Part shown: piece by piece, positions 8,286 through 16,464 of the stretch
Layout of the letters: each line of letters opens with the position of its first letter
Position numbering within the stretch: the stretch's first letter is position 1
Source: Maricaulis sp.
GTDB taxonomy: Bacteria; Pseudomonadota; Alphaproteobacteria; Caulobacterales; Maricaulaceae
Assembly (NCBI RefSeq): GCF_017642925.1
Contig: NZ_JAEPOL010000016.1
Span: 1 to 64,000, forward strand
DNA: 64,000 bases
Reading direction: 5' to 3'
Notes under the pieces: model-generated
The model's database searches: none
Told to the model about the DNA's origin: nothing
Seen by the model: only the letters and a program-made list of their open reading frames with translations
Position numbers and translations under genes: made by a program

Positions 8286-8816
8286 ATGACACTGGGCGGG
8301 CTGCATATGACAACGCAGGACGAAACGGCTCTCGGCACGGGCGTGCTGAGTGCGGACGCGCTTGCCGCCGCCAATATCAATCCCGTCACCGGTCTGGCTA
8401 CGGACTATCTCAACCACTTCAACGAGGTGGTGATGCTGATGGAAATGCTGCCGGACATGCCCGATTGCGCCGAGGATGTGCTGGACTGGCAGCCGCTGGA
8501 TTATTGCGGCCATTTCCGCCAGTCCGCCTTCAAGGACAAGGACCTGGCCATCCTCGCCTATGCCGCGGCACCGCGGGCGGTGCGCGCGCATCTGGAAACG
8601 CTGATCCTGCAGATCGACAATGCCGTGATCGAGGCCCAGGACCGGCTGCGCAGCGGCAGCGACGCGGCGACCTGCCGGGCCGTCGCACACCTGGCGACCG
8701 AAGAGATCAAACCGCTGATCGCGGCCGCCTCCGGCACGATCCATGGCCGCGCGGAAGGCGAGGACGACTTCGCCGACGAGACCGCCCAGGCCGGCATCGA
8801 CGCCCTCTTCGGCTGA
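8286..8816 (+). CDS. Conserved hypothetical protein
   Basis: 176 residues, acidic, soluble, no signal peptide. The block INPVTGLATDYLNHFNEVVMLMEMLPDMPDCAEDVLDW is highly patterned and recalls uncharacterised alphaproteobacterial proteins, but I can assign no function. AAGGTGG precedes the ATG at 8286; a second ATG at 8307 is also possible. It lies 123 bases ahead of the hemerythrin gene on the same strand. Confidence 0.7.
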   Translation: MTLGGLHMTTQDETALGTGVLSADALAAANINPVTGLATDYLNHFNEVVMLMEMLPDMPDCAEDVLDWQPLDYCGHFRQSAFKDKDLAILAYAAAPRAVRAHLETLILQIDNAVIEAQDRLRSGSDAATCRAVAHLATEEIKPLIAAASGTIHGRAEGEDDFADETAQAGIDALFG

Positions 8817-8939
8817 CCGTCACACACCGCATTCTCATATAATATTGACGAATCCGGCCGGTTTTGCGCCGCCGGATTAACCGTGTCTTGGACGCCGGCG
8901 AGTCATAGCTCGGGGAAAGACAGACACCGGAGACCGACC

Positions 8940-9347
8940 ATGCCGATCATGAACTGGGATGCCTCGCTCGATGTGGGCGTGGAGTCGATGAATGACGAAC
9001 ACAAGCAGATCCTGGACCTGATGAACGCGATCCACGATCGCGCCGCGACCGGCGAAACCGGTGCGTCCATGACCGCGCTTGTCGACGAGCTTGCCCGCGT
9101 GACGATCGAGCATTTCCGCGACGAGGAAGCCTATATGGCCAGCGTCAATTTCGCCGGCCTCGCCTCGCACAAGCTGATCCATGCCGACCTCCTGAAGAAA
9201 TTCGCGGCCCATGCCGACACGATCCGCGCCAATGGCGGCCAGGTCCCGTCCGAATTCCTGATGTTCCTCAAGCTCTGGCTGACCGCCCATATCAAGGGCA
9301 TCGACATGAAATACTCGCCGACCATGCCGCTGAAGATGGCGGGGTAG
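8940..9347 (+). CDS. Bacteriohemerythrin
   Basis: 135 residues. The di-iron ligands of the hemerythrin four-helix bundle are visible: His and Glu in NDEHKQIL, the HFRDEEAYM segment with His and Glu, SHKLIHADLL with two His, and HIKGIDMKY with His and Asp. It therefore probably binds O2 reversibly in the cytoplasm, for storage, delivery or sensing. GGAGA sits seven bases before the start. Single-domain form with no fused signalling module. Confidence 0.93.
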   Translation: MPIMNWDASLDVGVESMNDEHKQILDLMNAIHDRAATGETGASMTALVDELARVTIEHFRDEEAYMASVNFAGLASHKLIHADLLKKFAAHADTIRANGGQVPSEFLMFLKLWLTAHIKGIDMKYSPTMPLKMAG

Positions 9348-9402
9348 CGGGGAGCGGACTCACCCCCTTCGACCTCACCCGGCGCATGGCCGGGTTCGGC
9401 CA

Positions 9403-9520
9403 CTTCCCCCGCTTCGCAGGGGAAGCCTTGGCTCAGGGCTCGGCCCGCTTGCGGGGGAGCTGTCGGCAAAGCCGACTGAGGGGGCGGTGCGCAGCACCGC
9501 AGAGCGCGCAGCGCGCACAA
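9403..9520. repeat. Run of four short hairpins
   Basis: Successive palindromes: CTTCCCC/GGGGAAG (9403-9425), GTCGGC aaa GCCGAC (9462-9476), CGGTGC gca GCACCG (9485-9499) and a GCGCGC pair after 9505. With the GC-rich arm at 9442-9460 this looks like a dispersed intergenic repeat of the kind common in alphaproteobacteria. It fills most of the gap between hemerythrin and the helicase gene and may end the hemerythrin transcript. Confidence 0.55.
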
Positions 9521-9627
9521 AGACCCCGAACAAAATACGAACAATTGCACATCCCGGTCTTGGGATTGATCGCCAATCGGTCCAGACTGCACAGTCATTG
9601 CGACTCGAAGGCGGCACCCAAGACACG

Positions 9628-11913
9628 ATGTCCAACCTCTCCATTTCCGACATGGCGCGCCCGGCGCCGCCGACGCCCTATCTTGAAGGGCTGAACGAGC
9701 AGCAGCGCGCCGCGGTGGAAGCGCTGGACGGGCCGGTGCTGGTGCTGGCCGGGGCCGGCACGGGCAAGACGCGCGTGCTGACGACCCGCCTGGCCCATAT
9801 CCTCGCCACCGGCCGCGCGCGGCCGTGGGAGATTCTCGCCGTCACCTTCACCAACAAGGCCGCGCGCGAGATGAAGGAGCGTGTCGGCCAGATCATCGGC
9901 GAGGCGGTCGAGGGCGTGCCCTGGCTGGGCACATTCCACTCGGTCTCCGCCCAGATCCTGCGGCGCCATGCCGAACTGGTGGATCTCAAGTCCAACTTCA
10001 CCATCCTGGATACGGACGACCAGCTGCGCCTGCTCAAACAGATCATCCAGGCGGAAAATATCGACGAGAAGCGCTGGACGCCGCGCCACCTTTCCAGCCT
10101 GATCGACGGCTGGAAAAACCGCGGTCTCAAGCCCGAACAGCTCGGCGAGGAAGACAAGTGGTCCTTTGCCGAAGGCCGCGGCCAGGGTCTCTACACCCTC
10201 TACCAGGAGCGGCTGCAGACGCTCAATTGCTGCGATTTCGGCGATCTCCTGCTGCACACGCTGCACATCTTCAAGGACAATCCGGACGTCCTGAAGACCT
10301 ATCACGACAAGTTCCGCTACCTCCTCGTCGACGAGTATCAGGATACCAATGTCGCCCAGTATCTCTGGCTGCGGCTGCTGGCCCAGGGCACGGGGAATAT
10401 CTGCTGCGTGGGCGATGACGACCAGTCGATCTATGGCTGGCGTGGCGCCGAGGTCGACAACATTCTGCGCTTCGAGAAGGACTTCCCGGGCGCCGAGGTG
10501 ATCCGGCTGGAGCGCAATTATCGCTCGACCGCCCACATTCTGGGCGCGGCCTCGGGCCTGATCGCCGCCAACCGCTCGCGCCTGGGCAAGACGCTGTGGA
10601 CCGAGGACGAGGCCGGCGAGAAAGTCGCCGTGCGCGGCATCTGGGACGGCGAGGCCGAGGCGCGCTATGTCGCCGAGGAGATCGAGAACTGGGTCTCTTC
10701 CGGCCGCGCCTATTCCGGCAGCGCCGTGCTGGTGCGCGCCGCCTGGCAGATGCGCGCTTTTGAAGACCGTTTCATCATGCTGGGCCTGCCCTACAAGGTG
10801 ATCGGCGGGCCGCGCTTCTTCGAGCGCGCCGAAGTGCGCGACGCCCACGCCTATCTGCGGCTGGTGCGCTCGCCCGAGGACGATCTCGCCTTCGAGCGCA
10901 TCGTCAACACGCCGAAGCGCGGCATCGGCGATACGACTGTGCAGAAGATCGCCGTCACGGCCCGCGAGATGGGCGTGCCGATGACCGAGGCCGCCCGGGT
11001 CATGGTCGGCACGGACGAGATCCGCGGCAAGGCCCGCACCGCGCTGCAGGTCTTCCTGCGCGACATGGAACGCTGGCGCGACCAGGCCGAACAGAGCCGG
11101 CTGGACGAGCTCGCCGAGATCGTGCTCGACGAAAGCGGCTATACGGCGATGTGGCGCGAGGACAAGACGCCCCAGGCCGCCGGCCGTCTGGAAAACCTCA
11201 AGGAACTCGTCCGCTCCATGGGCGAGTACGACACGCTGGAAGCCTATCTGGAGCACGTCGCCCTGCTGACCGACGCCGACCGCGCGGCCGACGAGGACGA
11301 GGTCTCCCTGATGACGCTGCACGGCGCCAAGGGGCTGGAATTCCCGCTCGTCTTCCTGCCGGGCTGGGAAGAGACCGTCTTCCCCTCCCAGCGCTCGCTC
11401 GACGAGGGCGGCACGCGCTCGCTGGAGGAGGAACGGCGCCTGGCCTATGTCGGCATCACCCGGGCCCGCGAACGCGCCATCATCACCTTCACCGCCAACC
11501 GCATGATCTATGGCCGCTGGCAAACGGTGATCCCCAGCCGCTTCATCGACGAATTGCCGATGGACCATGTCGAGGCCCGCTCGGAGACCGGCTATTATGA
11601 TGGCGGTCCGGGCTTCGAGAGCGTGCGTCAGCAGCCCGACGCCATGGCCTCGAGCTACTCCAGCCCCGGCTGGAAGCGCTACCAGGCCAGCCAGACCGAA
11701 GGCCGCCGCTCGGCCCCGCCCACCATCAACGCCAAAGCCACCCTGATCGAAAGCGGCGACACAAACGGCCGCTGGAAATCGGGCGACCGCGTCTTCCACG
11801 ACAAGTTCGGCTACGGCACGGTCAGGAAAGCCGACGGCGCCAAATACACCGTCCGCTTCGACAAGGCCGGCGAGAAAAAGGTCGTCGAGAATTTCCTGCG
11901 GGAATTGCCTTAG
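9628..11913 (+). CDS. uvrD: UvrD/PcrA-type superfamily 1 DNA helicase
   Basis: 761 residues. Q-motif LNEQQRAAVEA, Walker A AGAGTGKTR (near residue 40), motif II VDEYQDTN (near 235), motif III GDDDQSIYGWRGA, motif IV LERNYRS, motif V TLHGAKGLEFPLVF and motif VI YVGITRARE are all present in order. It thus unwinds DNA 3' to 5' with ATP in excision repair, mismatch repair and removal of recombinase. The C-terminal RVFHDKFGYGTVRKADG is the Tudor-like tail of UvrD/PcrA that contacts RNA polymerase. The start at 9628 gives the usual N-terminus; earlier in-frame starts run into the hairpin repeat. Confidence 0.94.
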   Translation: MSNLSISDMARPAPPTPYLEGLNEQQRAAVEALDGPVLVLAGAGTGKTRVLTTRLAHILATGRARPWEILAVTFTNKAAREMKERVGQIIGEAVEGVPWLGTFHSVSAQILRRHAELVDLKSNFTILDTDDQLRLLKQIIQAENIDEKRWTPRHLSSLIDGWKNRGLKPEQLGEEDKWSFAEGRGQGLYTLYQERLQTLNCCDFGDLLLHTLHIFKDNPDVLKTYHDKFRYLLVDEYQDTNVAQYLWLRLLAQGTGNICCVGDDDQSIYGWRGAEVDNILRFEKDFPGAEVIRLERNYRSTAHILGAASGLIAANRSRLGKTLWTEDEAGEKVAVRGIWDGEAEARYVAEEIENWVSSGRAYSGSAVLVRAAWQMRAFEDRFIMLGLPYKVIGGPRFFERAEVRDAHAYLRLVRSPEDDLAFERIVNTPKRGIGDTTVQKIAVTAREMGVPMTEAARVMVGTDEIRGKARTALQVFLRDMERWRDQAEQSRLDELAEIVLDESGYTAMWREDKTPQAAGRLENLKELVRSMGEYDTLEAYLEHVALLTDADRAADEDEVSLMTLHGAKGLEFPLVFLPGWEETVFPSQRSLDEGGTRSLEEERRLAYVGITRARERAIITFTANRMIYGRWQTVIPSRFIDELPMDHVEARSETGYYDGGPGFESVRQQPDAMASSYSSPGWKRYQASQTEGRRSAPPTINAKATLIESGDTNGRWKSGDRVFHDKFGYGTVRKADGAKYTVRFDKAGEKKVVENFLRELP

Positions 11914-11939
11914 GCGGGCTTTTTTCCAATTCACGCACA

Positions 11940-12057
11940 TTTTTCCCGGCCGGAAGCCCGCGCAGGCGGGCTGAAGACGCCGGGACCGACCGAAGATCAT
12001 TTCGAGCGATGAGCTTCCCGTAGATCCCGGATAGCGCTCTCGCGCTTCCGGGAAAAA
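11940..12057. repeat. Family A repeat, copy 2
   Basis: 118 bp bounded by TTTTTCCCGG and CCGGGAAAAA. Contains the hairpin AGCCCGCGCAGGCGGGCT, then GACCGAAGATCATTTCGAG, AGCGATGAGCTTCCCGTAG and a final AGCGCTCTCGCGCT hairpin before the right end. It lies 26 bases after the uvrD stop and 48 bases before the GIY-YIG gene. Confidence 0.85.
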
Positions 12058-12105
12058 GCTCCGAACGGGTTGCATCAAGAAATATATAAATCTACAATTG
12101 CATTC

Positions 12106-12447
12106 ATGAGCAATGCACCCGAAGCCGTCTACATCATGGCGAGCCGGCCGCGCGGAGCCCTGTATGTCGGACGGACGACGAACCTGATCTGGCGCACCTG
12201 GCAGCATCGGACCGGTGCGATGCGCGGATACACGCGGCGCTACGCGATCAAGCAGCTCGTCTGGTTCGAATGGCATGAGGGGTTCGAGACCGCCGCCCGG
12301 CGCGAATATCTCCTCAAGCGCTGGCGCCGCGCCTGGAAGATCAACCTGATCGAGGCGATGAACCCCGGCTGGAAAGATCTCTGGTTCGACATCCGCGGCG
12401 ATTTCGACGAAGCCGCACCCGTTCTCGCCTCAGCGCCCGAGGTCTGA
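12106..12447 (+). CDS. GIY-YIG nuclease family protein
   Basis: 113 residues. VYIMASRPRGALYVGRTTNLIWRTWQH reproduces the GIY (here VYI), YIG (YVG) and catalytic-arginine pattern. ARREYLLKRWRRAWKINLI carries the conserved glutamate and basic helix of the small single-domain GIY-YIG proteins widespread in bacteria, whose substrates are mostly unknown. Start at ATG 12106; a TTG at 12070 is in frame but its extension looks non-coding and AT-rich. The gene sits inside a cluster of family A repeats (copy 2 before it, a fragment and copies 3 and 4 after it). Confidence 0.88.
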   Translation: MSNAPEAVYIMASRPRGALYVGRTTNLIWRTWQHRTGAMRGYTRRYAIKQLVWFEWHEGFETAARREYLLKRWRRAWKINLIEAMNPGWKDLWFDIRGDFDEAAPVLASAPEV

Positions 12448-12517
12448 GCGCGTCTCCTGGCTGGAAGCCCTCGAAACCGGACCTTTTCCCGGCCGCATGA
12501 CCCGCGAAGGCAAGCTG

Positions 12518-12634
12518 TTTTTCCCGGCCGTAAGCCCGCGAAAGCGGGCTGAAGAAGCCGGGATCGACCGAGCGCGATGCCAAGCGGTGAGCCTCCTGTA
12601 GATCCCGGGTAGCGCTTTGCGCTTCCGGGAAAAA
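12518..12634. repeat. Family A repeat, copy 3
   Basis: 117 bp, ends TTTTTCCCGG and CCGGGAAAAA. Same internal order as copy 2, with the left hairpin AGCCCGCGAAAGCGGGCT; the middle differs (GAGCGCGATGCCAAGCGGTG instead of GAAGATCATTT). A truncated left end of the same family directly precedes it at 12484-12512. Confidence 0.85.
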
Positions 12635-12654
12635 TTCCCTCATACTCCCCGAAC

Positions 12655-12771
12655 TTTTCCCGGCCGTAAGCCCGCGAAGGCGGGCTGAAGATGCCGGGAT
12701 CGACCGAAGATCATTTCCAGCGATGAGCTTCCCGTAGGTCCCGGATAGCGCTCTCGCGCTTCCGGGAAAAA
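12655..12771. repeat. Family A repeat, copy 4
   Basis: 117 bp, ends TTTTCCCGG and CCGGGAAAAA. Nearly identical to copy 2 in the central GACCGAAGATCATTTC and AGCGATGAGCTTCCCGTAG segments, in direct orientation, 20 bases after copy 3. Confidence 0.85.
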
Positions 12772-12963
12772 TGACGCTTTGGGTTTCCTGGGAAGTACGG
12801 CGCTCCGGCCGCGCCTTCCCCCCTCTCCCTCGATCCCTCTCCCAAGGGAGAGGGAGGTTGGAGCCACTCCTGCCACGACGCTGTCAGCACGCTCTGCCAT
12901 CGCGGCTTGGCAGGCGGGCGCAGGCGGGGTGGAGTGTGGCGGACACGAGAACGAGGCCAGGCC

Positions 12964-13542
12964 ATGCTCCAGCGCTGCGGATGGGTGAATATCGACGATC
13001 CGATCTATGCCGAGTACCACGACACCGAATGGGGTGTGCCCGAGTATGACAGCCGGGCCCTGTGGGAGAAGCTGATGCTGGACGGGTTCCAGGCCGGCCT
13101 CGCCTGGATCACCATATTGCGCAAGCGCGAGACGATGCGCGCCGCCTTTGACGGTTTCCAGCCCGAGATCATCGCCCGCTATACCGATGCCGACCGCGAA
13201 CGCCTGCTAGCCGATCCGGGCATTATCCGCTCGAAATCGAAGATCGAGGCCGCCATCGGCAATGCCCAGGCCTGGCTGGACATGCGCGAGCGCGGCATCG
13301 ATTTCTCGGACCATTTGTGGAGCTTTGTCGGCGGCGCACCGATCCAGAATGCCTGGCCGTCGCTGAAGGACACGCCGACCAAAACCGCCGAGAGCGAGGC
13401 CCTGTCGAAGGATCTCAAGAAACGCGGCTTCAAATTCGTCGGCCCGGTCATCGTCTACGCCTTCATGCAGGCCGTCGGCATGGTCAATGACCACGAACCC
13501 CGCTGCCACCGCCACGAACCGGTGAAACGGCTGGTGCGCTAG
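12964..13542 (+). CDS. tag: DNA-3-methyladenine glycosylase I
   Basis: 192 residues, the usual Tag length. The N-terminus LQRCGWV then YHDTEWGVP has the zinc-binding cysteine and conserved DNA-binding residues. GFQAGLAWITILRKRE and the C-terminal MQAVGMVNDH followed by CHRH complete the zinc-ribbon (Cys, His, Cys/His) pattern. It excises 3-methyladenine from alkylated DNA in base excision repair. Start at 12964 follows the repeat cluster; an in-frame TTG at 12907 adds an implausible Arg/Gly-rich leader. Confidence 0.94.
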   Translation: MLQRCGWVNIDDPIYAEYHDTEWGVPEYDSRALWEKLMLDGFQAGLAWITILRKRETMRAAFDGFQPEIIARYTDADRERLLADPGIIRSKSKIEAAIGNAQAWLDMRERGIDFSDHLWSFVGGAPIQNAWPSLKDTPTKTAESEALSKDLKKRGFKFVGPVIVYAFMQAVGMVNDHEPRCHRHEPVKRLVR

Positions 13543-13851
13543 TCAGCCTCTCCCCCGAACGGGGGATCGTGCGGCTGGCGTGGCGGGTCTAGTCGTGATC
13601 GTGCGGCCACCACTTCATCCCGGTCCCGGTGGCCGTGCGATGCGGGACCCTCCAAGGCCGCACCAGCCCAGCGTCCTCGCACCCTCGCAAGACTGGTGCG
13701 GTGGTTCCCGCATCGCCTCCCCACCCCTTTCCAGACAGGCTTTTCACCCCGCCCGGCGGCCCTCCCCTGAACCGGGGATACCGGTGCGCCGGCCCCGCTC
13801 CTAGGCTCCCCATCGTTGTGAGGGACCTGAATGCTCCAAGGAGGGGACACC
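13543..13851. other. Gap with large interrupted palindrome
   Basis: 309 bases without a supportable gene. Contains CCCCCGaaCGGGGG just after the tag stop (possible terminator stem) and a two-armed palindrome at 13638-13715: CGATGCGGGA pairs with TCCCGCATCG and, nested inside, CCGCACCAG pairs with CTGGTGCGG. The last ~45 bases carry the leader of the next gene with AAGGAGGGG. Confidence 0.6.
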
Positions 13852-14298
13852 ATGAAACGCCTTGCTACTTTCGCCCTGACCGCCGCCATCGGCCTTGCCG
13901 CGCCGGCTTCGGCCCAGACCTTCGGTTCGGTCAATCTGCGCGCCGGCTTCACGCCGGACCCGTATCGCACGACGGTGACGTCCGGCGGCGCCATTGCGGC
14001 CAGCAATCTGTTCACCAACTGCACCGGCTGGGTCGCCGACAATGTCGACTTCGCCGTCTACTACACCGCCGGCAGCTTCAACCTGACCTTCTCGGCCAGC
14101 TCGAACGCCGACACGACGCTGATCATCCAGGCGCCGAACGGCAACTGGTATTGCGATGATGACAGCGGCAACGGTCTCAACCCGATGGTGACGATCGGCA
14201 ATCCGACCTCGGGCCGCTATTCGGTCTGGATCGGCTCCTACCGCCAGGGCGAATACGCCCAGGCCACGCTGTCGGTCTCGGAAATCGGACGGCAGTAG
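13852..14298 (+). CDS. Secreted protein with PPC-like beta domain, paralogue 1
   Basis: 148 residues with a Sec signal peptide cut after APASA. The mature part opens FGSVNLRAGFTPDPYRTTV and contains VYYTAGSFNLTFSA, DTTLIIQAPNGNWYCDDDSG and SVWIGSYRQG, the strand pattern of small pre-peptidase C-terminal-like beta-sandwich domains. The CDDDSG acidic loop may bind Ca2+. Two cysteines probably form a disulfide. AAGGAGGGG precedes the start. The next gene, starting 3 bases after its stop, encodes a lipoprotein version of the same domain. Confidence 0.8.
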   Translation: MKRLATFALTAAIGLAAPASAQTFGSVNLRAGFTPDPYRTTVTSGGAIAASNLFTNCTGWVADNVDFAVYYTAGSFNLTFSASSNADTTLIIQAPNGNWYCDDDSGNGLNPMVTIGNPTSGRYSVWIGSYRQGEYAQATLSVSEIGRQ

Positions 14299-14300
14299 TG

Positions 14301-14795
14301 ATGAAGGCGCATCATCTTGCACTCATTCCGGCGCTGGCCCTCGCGGTCAGCGCCTGCGCCAGCACGTCGGGCAGCGGCGGTGGTGGCGGTGGCGGCAGCC
14401 GGGTCAATGGCGTGTTCGGCTCGGTCTCCCTGCAGGCCGGCTTCACGCCGGATCCCTACCGGGTCAATGTCGTCGCCGGCGGCACGTACGAATCCGCCCG
14501 CGAACTGGGCACGCAATGCCGCGGCTGGACGACGGGCGACGGCACCTATGTGCTCTACTACACGGCCGGCCAGTATCCGCTGACCATCTCCGCCACCTCC
14601 GATACCGACACCACGCTGATCGTGAGTCTGCCGGGCGGCGGCTTCCTGTGTGACGATGATTCCGGTCCGGGTCTGAACCCGCAGGTCACGATCAACCGTC
14701 CGGGCAGCGGCGGCTATGCGATCTGGGTGGCGACCTATTCCAGCGGCCAGACGGCTCCGGCCACCCTCTCGATCTCCGAGATCGGCCAGCGCTGA
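14301..14795 (+). CDS. Lipoprotein with PPC-like beta domain, paralogue 2
   Basis: 164 residues. The signal peptide ends in a lipobox (LAVSAC), so it should be lipidated and membrane-anchored. A Gly-rich linker (SGSGGGGGGG) leads into FGSVSLQAGFTPDPYRVNV, which aligns end to end with the preceding gene's product, including CDDDSGPGLNP and TLSISEIG. A GTG at 14298 overlapping the upstream stop is an alternative start. The pair is a tandem duplication with one soluble and one lipid-anchored copy. Function unknown. Confidence 0.82.
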   Translation: MKAHHLALIPALALAVSACASTSGSGGGGGGGSRVNGVFGSVSLQAGFTPDPYRVNVVAGGTYESARELGTQCRGWTTGDGTYVLYYTAGQYPLTISATSDTDTTLIVSLPGGGFLCDDDSGPGLNPQVTINRPGSGGYAIWVATYSSGQTAPATLSISEIGQR

Positions 14796-14937
14796 TCCTG
14801 TGTGCCGGGGGCAGGACGGGCGGTCCTGTCTCCGGCACGCCACACGCCCGGCCATGTAACGCGGGTTTCACGTGACAGACGCGCCGGCGCGGCGCTAGTT
14901 TTCCGGCTCCTTCACCCGATGAACCGGAGCCGCCCCC

Positions 14938-15162
14938 GTGACCCGTCTTCTCACCCTTCTTGCCGCCAGTTTCGCCCTCACCGGCTGTGCCTATCTGGAA
15001 GGCGGCCGCAATGAGGACCTGCCCTCGGCCTCCGAGCTGGGTGCCGGCGATTGCCGCCAGGCCGGACCGCAGGACGCGGCCGCACCGGGCGAGTGGATCT
15101 GCGACAATGGCGACAGCCCCTTCCAGCGCACCCGGCCGCGCCACCGCGTCGAGGACAACTGA
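14938..15162 (+). CDS. Small lipoprotein, unknown function
   Basis: 74 residues from a GTG start. The N-terminus TRLLTLLAASFALTGC is a clean lipoprotein signal with lipobox LTGC. The mature ~58 residues include two more cysteines (GDCRQ and WICDN) and are otherwise low in hydrophobics. No family recognised. It follows the paired PPC-like genes by 142 bases and is convergent with fghA. Confidence 0.65.
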   Translation: MTRLLTLLAASFALTGCAYLEGGRNEDLPSASELGAGDCRQAGPQDAAAPGEWICDNGDSPFQRTRPRHRVEDN

Positions 15163-15172
15163 TCCGGCCGGA

Positions 15173-16012
15173 TCAGTCCTTCAGCGCCTTCGCGTGATGG
15201 CGCAGATGGTCTTCCATGAAGCTGGCAATGAAATAATAGGAATGATCGTATCCGGGGTGCCGGCGCAGGGTGAGTGACTGGCCCGCCTCGCGGCACGCCG
15301 CCTCGAACAGTTCCGGCTTCAGCTGTTCCTCGAGGAACTGGTCGGCCTCGCCCTGGTCGATCAGGATATGGGCGTCGGATGGCTGGCGCTTCACCAGCTC
15401 GCAGGCATCGTGCTCGCCCCAGGCCGGGCATTCATCGCCCAGATAGGCCTGGAAGGCCTTGCGGCCCCAGGGCACTTTCGACGGCGCCACGATGGGCGAA
15501 AAGGCCGAGACCGAGCGATAACGGGCGCGCTGCTTGAAGTGCAGGGTGAGCGCGCCGTGTCCGCCCATGGAATGGCCGAAAATCCCCTGCCGCTCCATGT
15601 CGGCGGGAAAGGCCGAACCGATCAGGGCGGGCAATTCCTCGGTGATGTATTGCTGCATGCGGAAATGCGGCGCCCAGGGCATTTCCGTGGCGTCGATATA
15701 GAAACCCGCCCCCTGGCCCAGATCATAGGCCTCGTCATTGGCCACATCCTCGCCGCGCGGCGAGGTGTCCGGCGCCACGACCATCAGGCCCAGCTCGGCC
15801 GCCATGCGCTGCAGGCCGGACTTCTCCATCACATTCGACCAGTTACAGGTCAGCCCGGAGAGATACCACAGCACCGGCACCGGTCCGTCCTTGGCCTGGG
15901 GCGGCGTGAAGACGGCGAAGCGCATCGTGCAGGCACAGGCCTCGCTGTCATGATCATGGACAGACAGCGTGCCGCCGAAAGACGTCCAGCTGGAAACGGG
16001 TTGGAGGGTCAA
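15173..16012 (-). CDS. fghA: S-formylglutathione hydrolase
   Basis: 279 residues, the usual family length, when started at TTG 16012, which has AAAGGA about eight bases upstream. An upstream in-frame TTG at 16048 overlaps the vapC stop as TTGA and would add 12 residues. The esterase-D fold is shown by WYLSGLTC, the nucleophile GHSMGGHGAL, and the late acid and His (PGYDHSYYF). It hydrolyses S-formylglutathione to formate and glutathione, the second step of glutathione-dependent formaldehyde oxidation after frmA, which lies beyond the vapBC pair on the same strand. Confidence 0.93.
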   Translation of the reverse strand: MTLQPVSSWTSFGGTLSVHDHDSEACACTMRFAVFTPPQAKDGPVPVLWYLSGLTCNWSNVMEKSGLQRMAAELGLMVVAPDTSPRGEDVANDEAYDLGQGAGFYIDATEMPWAPHFRMQQYITEELPALIGSAFPADMERQGIFGHSMGGHGALTLHFKQRARYRSVSAFSPIVAPSKVPWGRKAFQAYLGDECPAWGEHDACELVKRQPSDAHILIDQGEADQFLEEQLKPELFEAACREAGQSLTLRRHPGYDHSYYFIASFMEDHLRHHAKALKD

Positions 16013-16044
16013 GGCGATGTCCTTTCGGATGAAGGGATGGGCGG

Positions 16045-16464
16045 TCAAGACGGGTTGATGTCGTCAAGGCTGATCGTTTGCAGGCCGAGGCGGTCGCGCG
16101 CCAGAGTCAAGAGCCGCTTGTCCGCACTTATGAGCGGTAGCCCCTCCCGGCGTGCCAGAGCAATATAGAGACAGTCATACACAGGGTGGTCCTGCTCACA
16201 GGCGATCTGCAAGGCTTCCGGTTGCAGCGTCAGATCAGGCCGCAGTTCGGGATAGACTGCGAAGCGCCGGATCACATCCAGACTTGTCGCTCGGTCCAGG
16301 TCGCCGCGCCGGTGATACTTCCAGATTGCATTGGCCACTTCGGTGACGATCAGGGCCGGCGCCACCATCGCATAGCGGTCGATGGCAGCTTCCGCCTGTC
16401 TGTACCCCGGCCCCCGTATAAACGCCCGCACGGCGACGCTGGCATCGAAAACGGCCGGCTTCAA
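16045..16464 (-). CDS. vapC: VapC-type PIN-domain toxin ribonuclease
   Basis: 139 residues from a TTG at 16464 that overlaps the antitoxin stop by four bases (TTGA). PIN acidic residues are visible: Asp in VFDASVAV, Glu in VTEVANAIW, and Asp residues in HPVYDCLYIAL and LISADKRL. Such enzymes cut tRNA or rRNA when released from antitoxin. The order antitoxin then toxin with overlap is typical. The module lies between frmA and fghA on the same strand, so its transcript probably continues into fghA. Confidence 0.88.
   Translation of the reverse strand: MKPAVFDASVAVRAFIRGPGYRQAEAAIDRYAMVAPALIVTEVANAIWKYHRRGDLDRATSLDVIRRFAVYPELRPDLTLQPEALQIACEQDHPVYDCLYIALARREGLPLISADKRLLTLARDRLGLQTISLDDINPS

Larger units (their letters stand above)
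12448..12963. other. Non-coding repeat cluster downstream of the GIY-YIG gene
   Basis: 516 bases with no supportable gene. Holds a truncated family A left end (12484-12512), two full family A copies (12518-12634 and 12655-12771), and an AGGGAGAGGG-type palindrome around 12835-12858 (CCCTCTCCC aa GGGAGAGGG). The remainder just before the tag gene is GC-rich without recognisable signal. Confidence 0.7.

Noticed and set aside
9595-12276. 893-codon open frame antisense to the UvrD helicase gene
   Set aside because: A third-position GC shadow; the helicase motifs on the plus strand are complete and no motif is visible in the antisense product.
11940-12771. CRISPR array from the regularly placed ~117-bp repeats
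   Set aside because: Units are too long, the spacing is irregular, there are no short unique spacers, and no cas genes are present.
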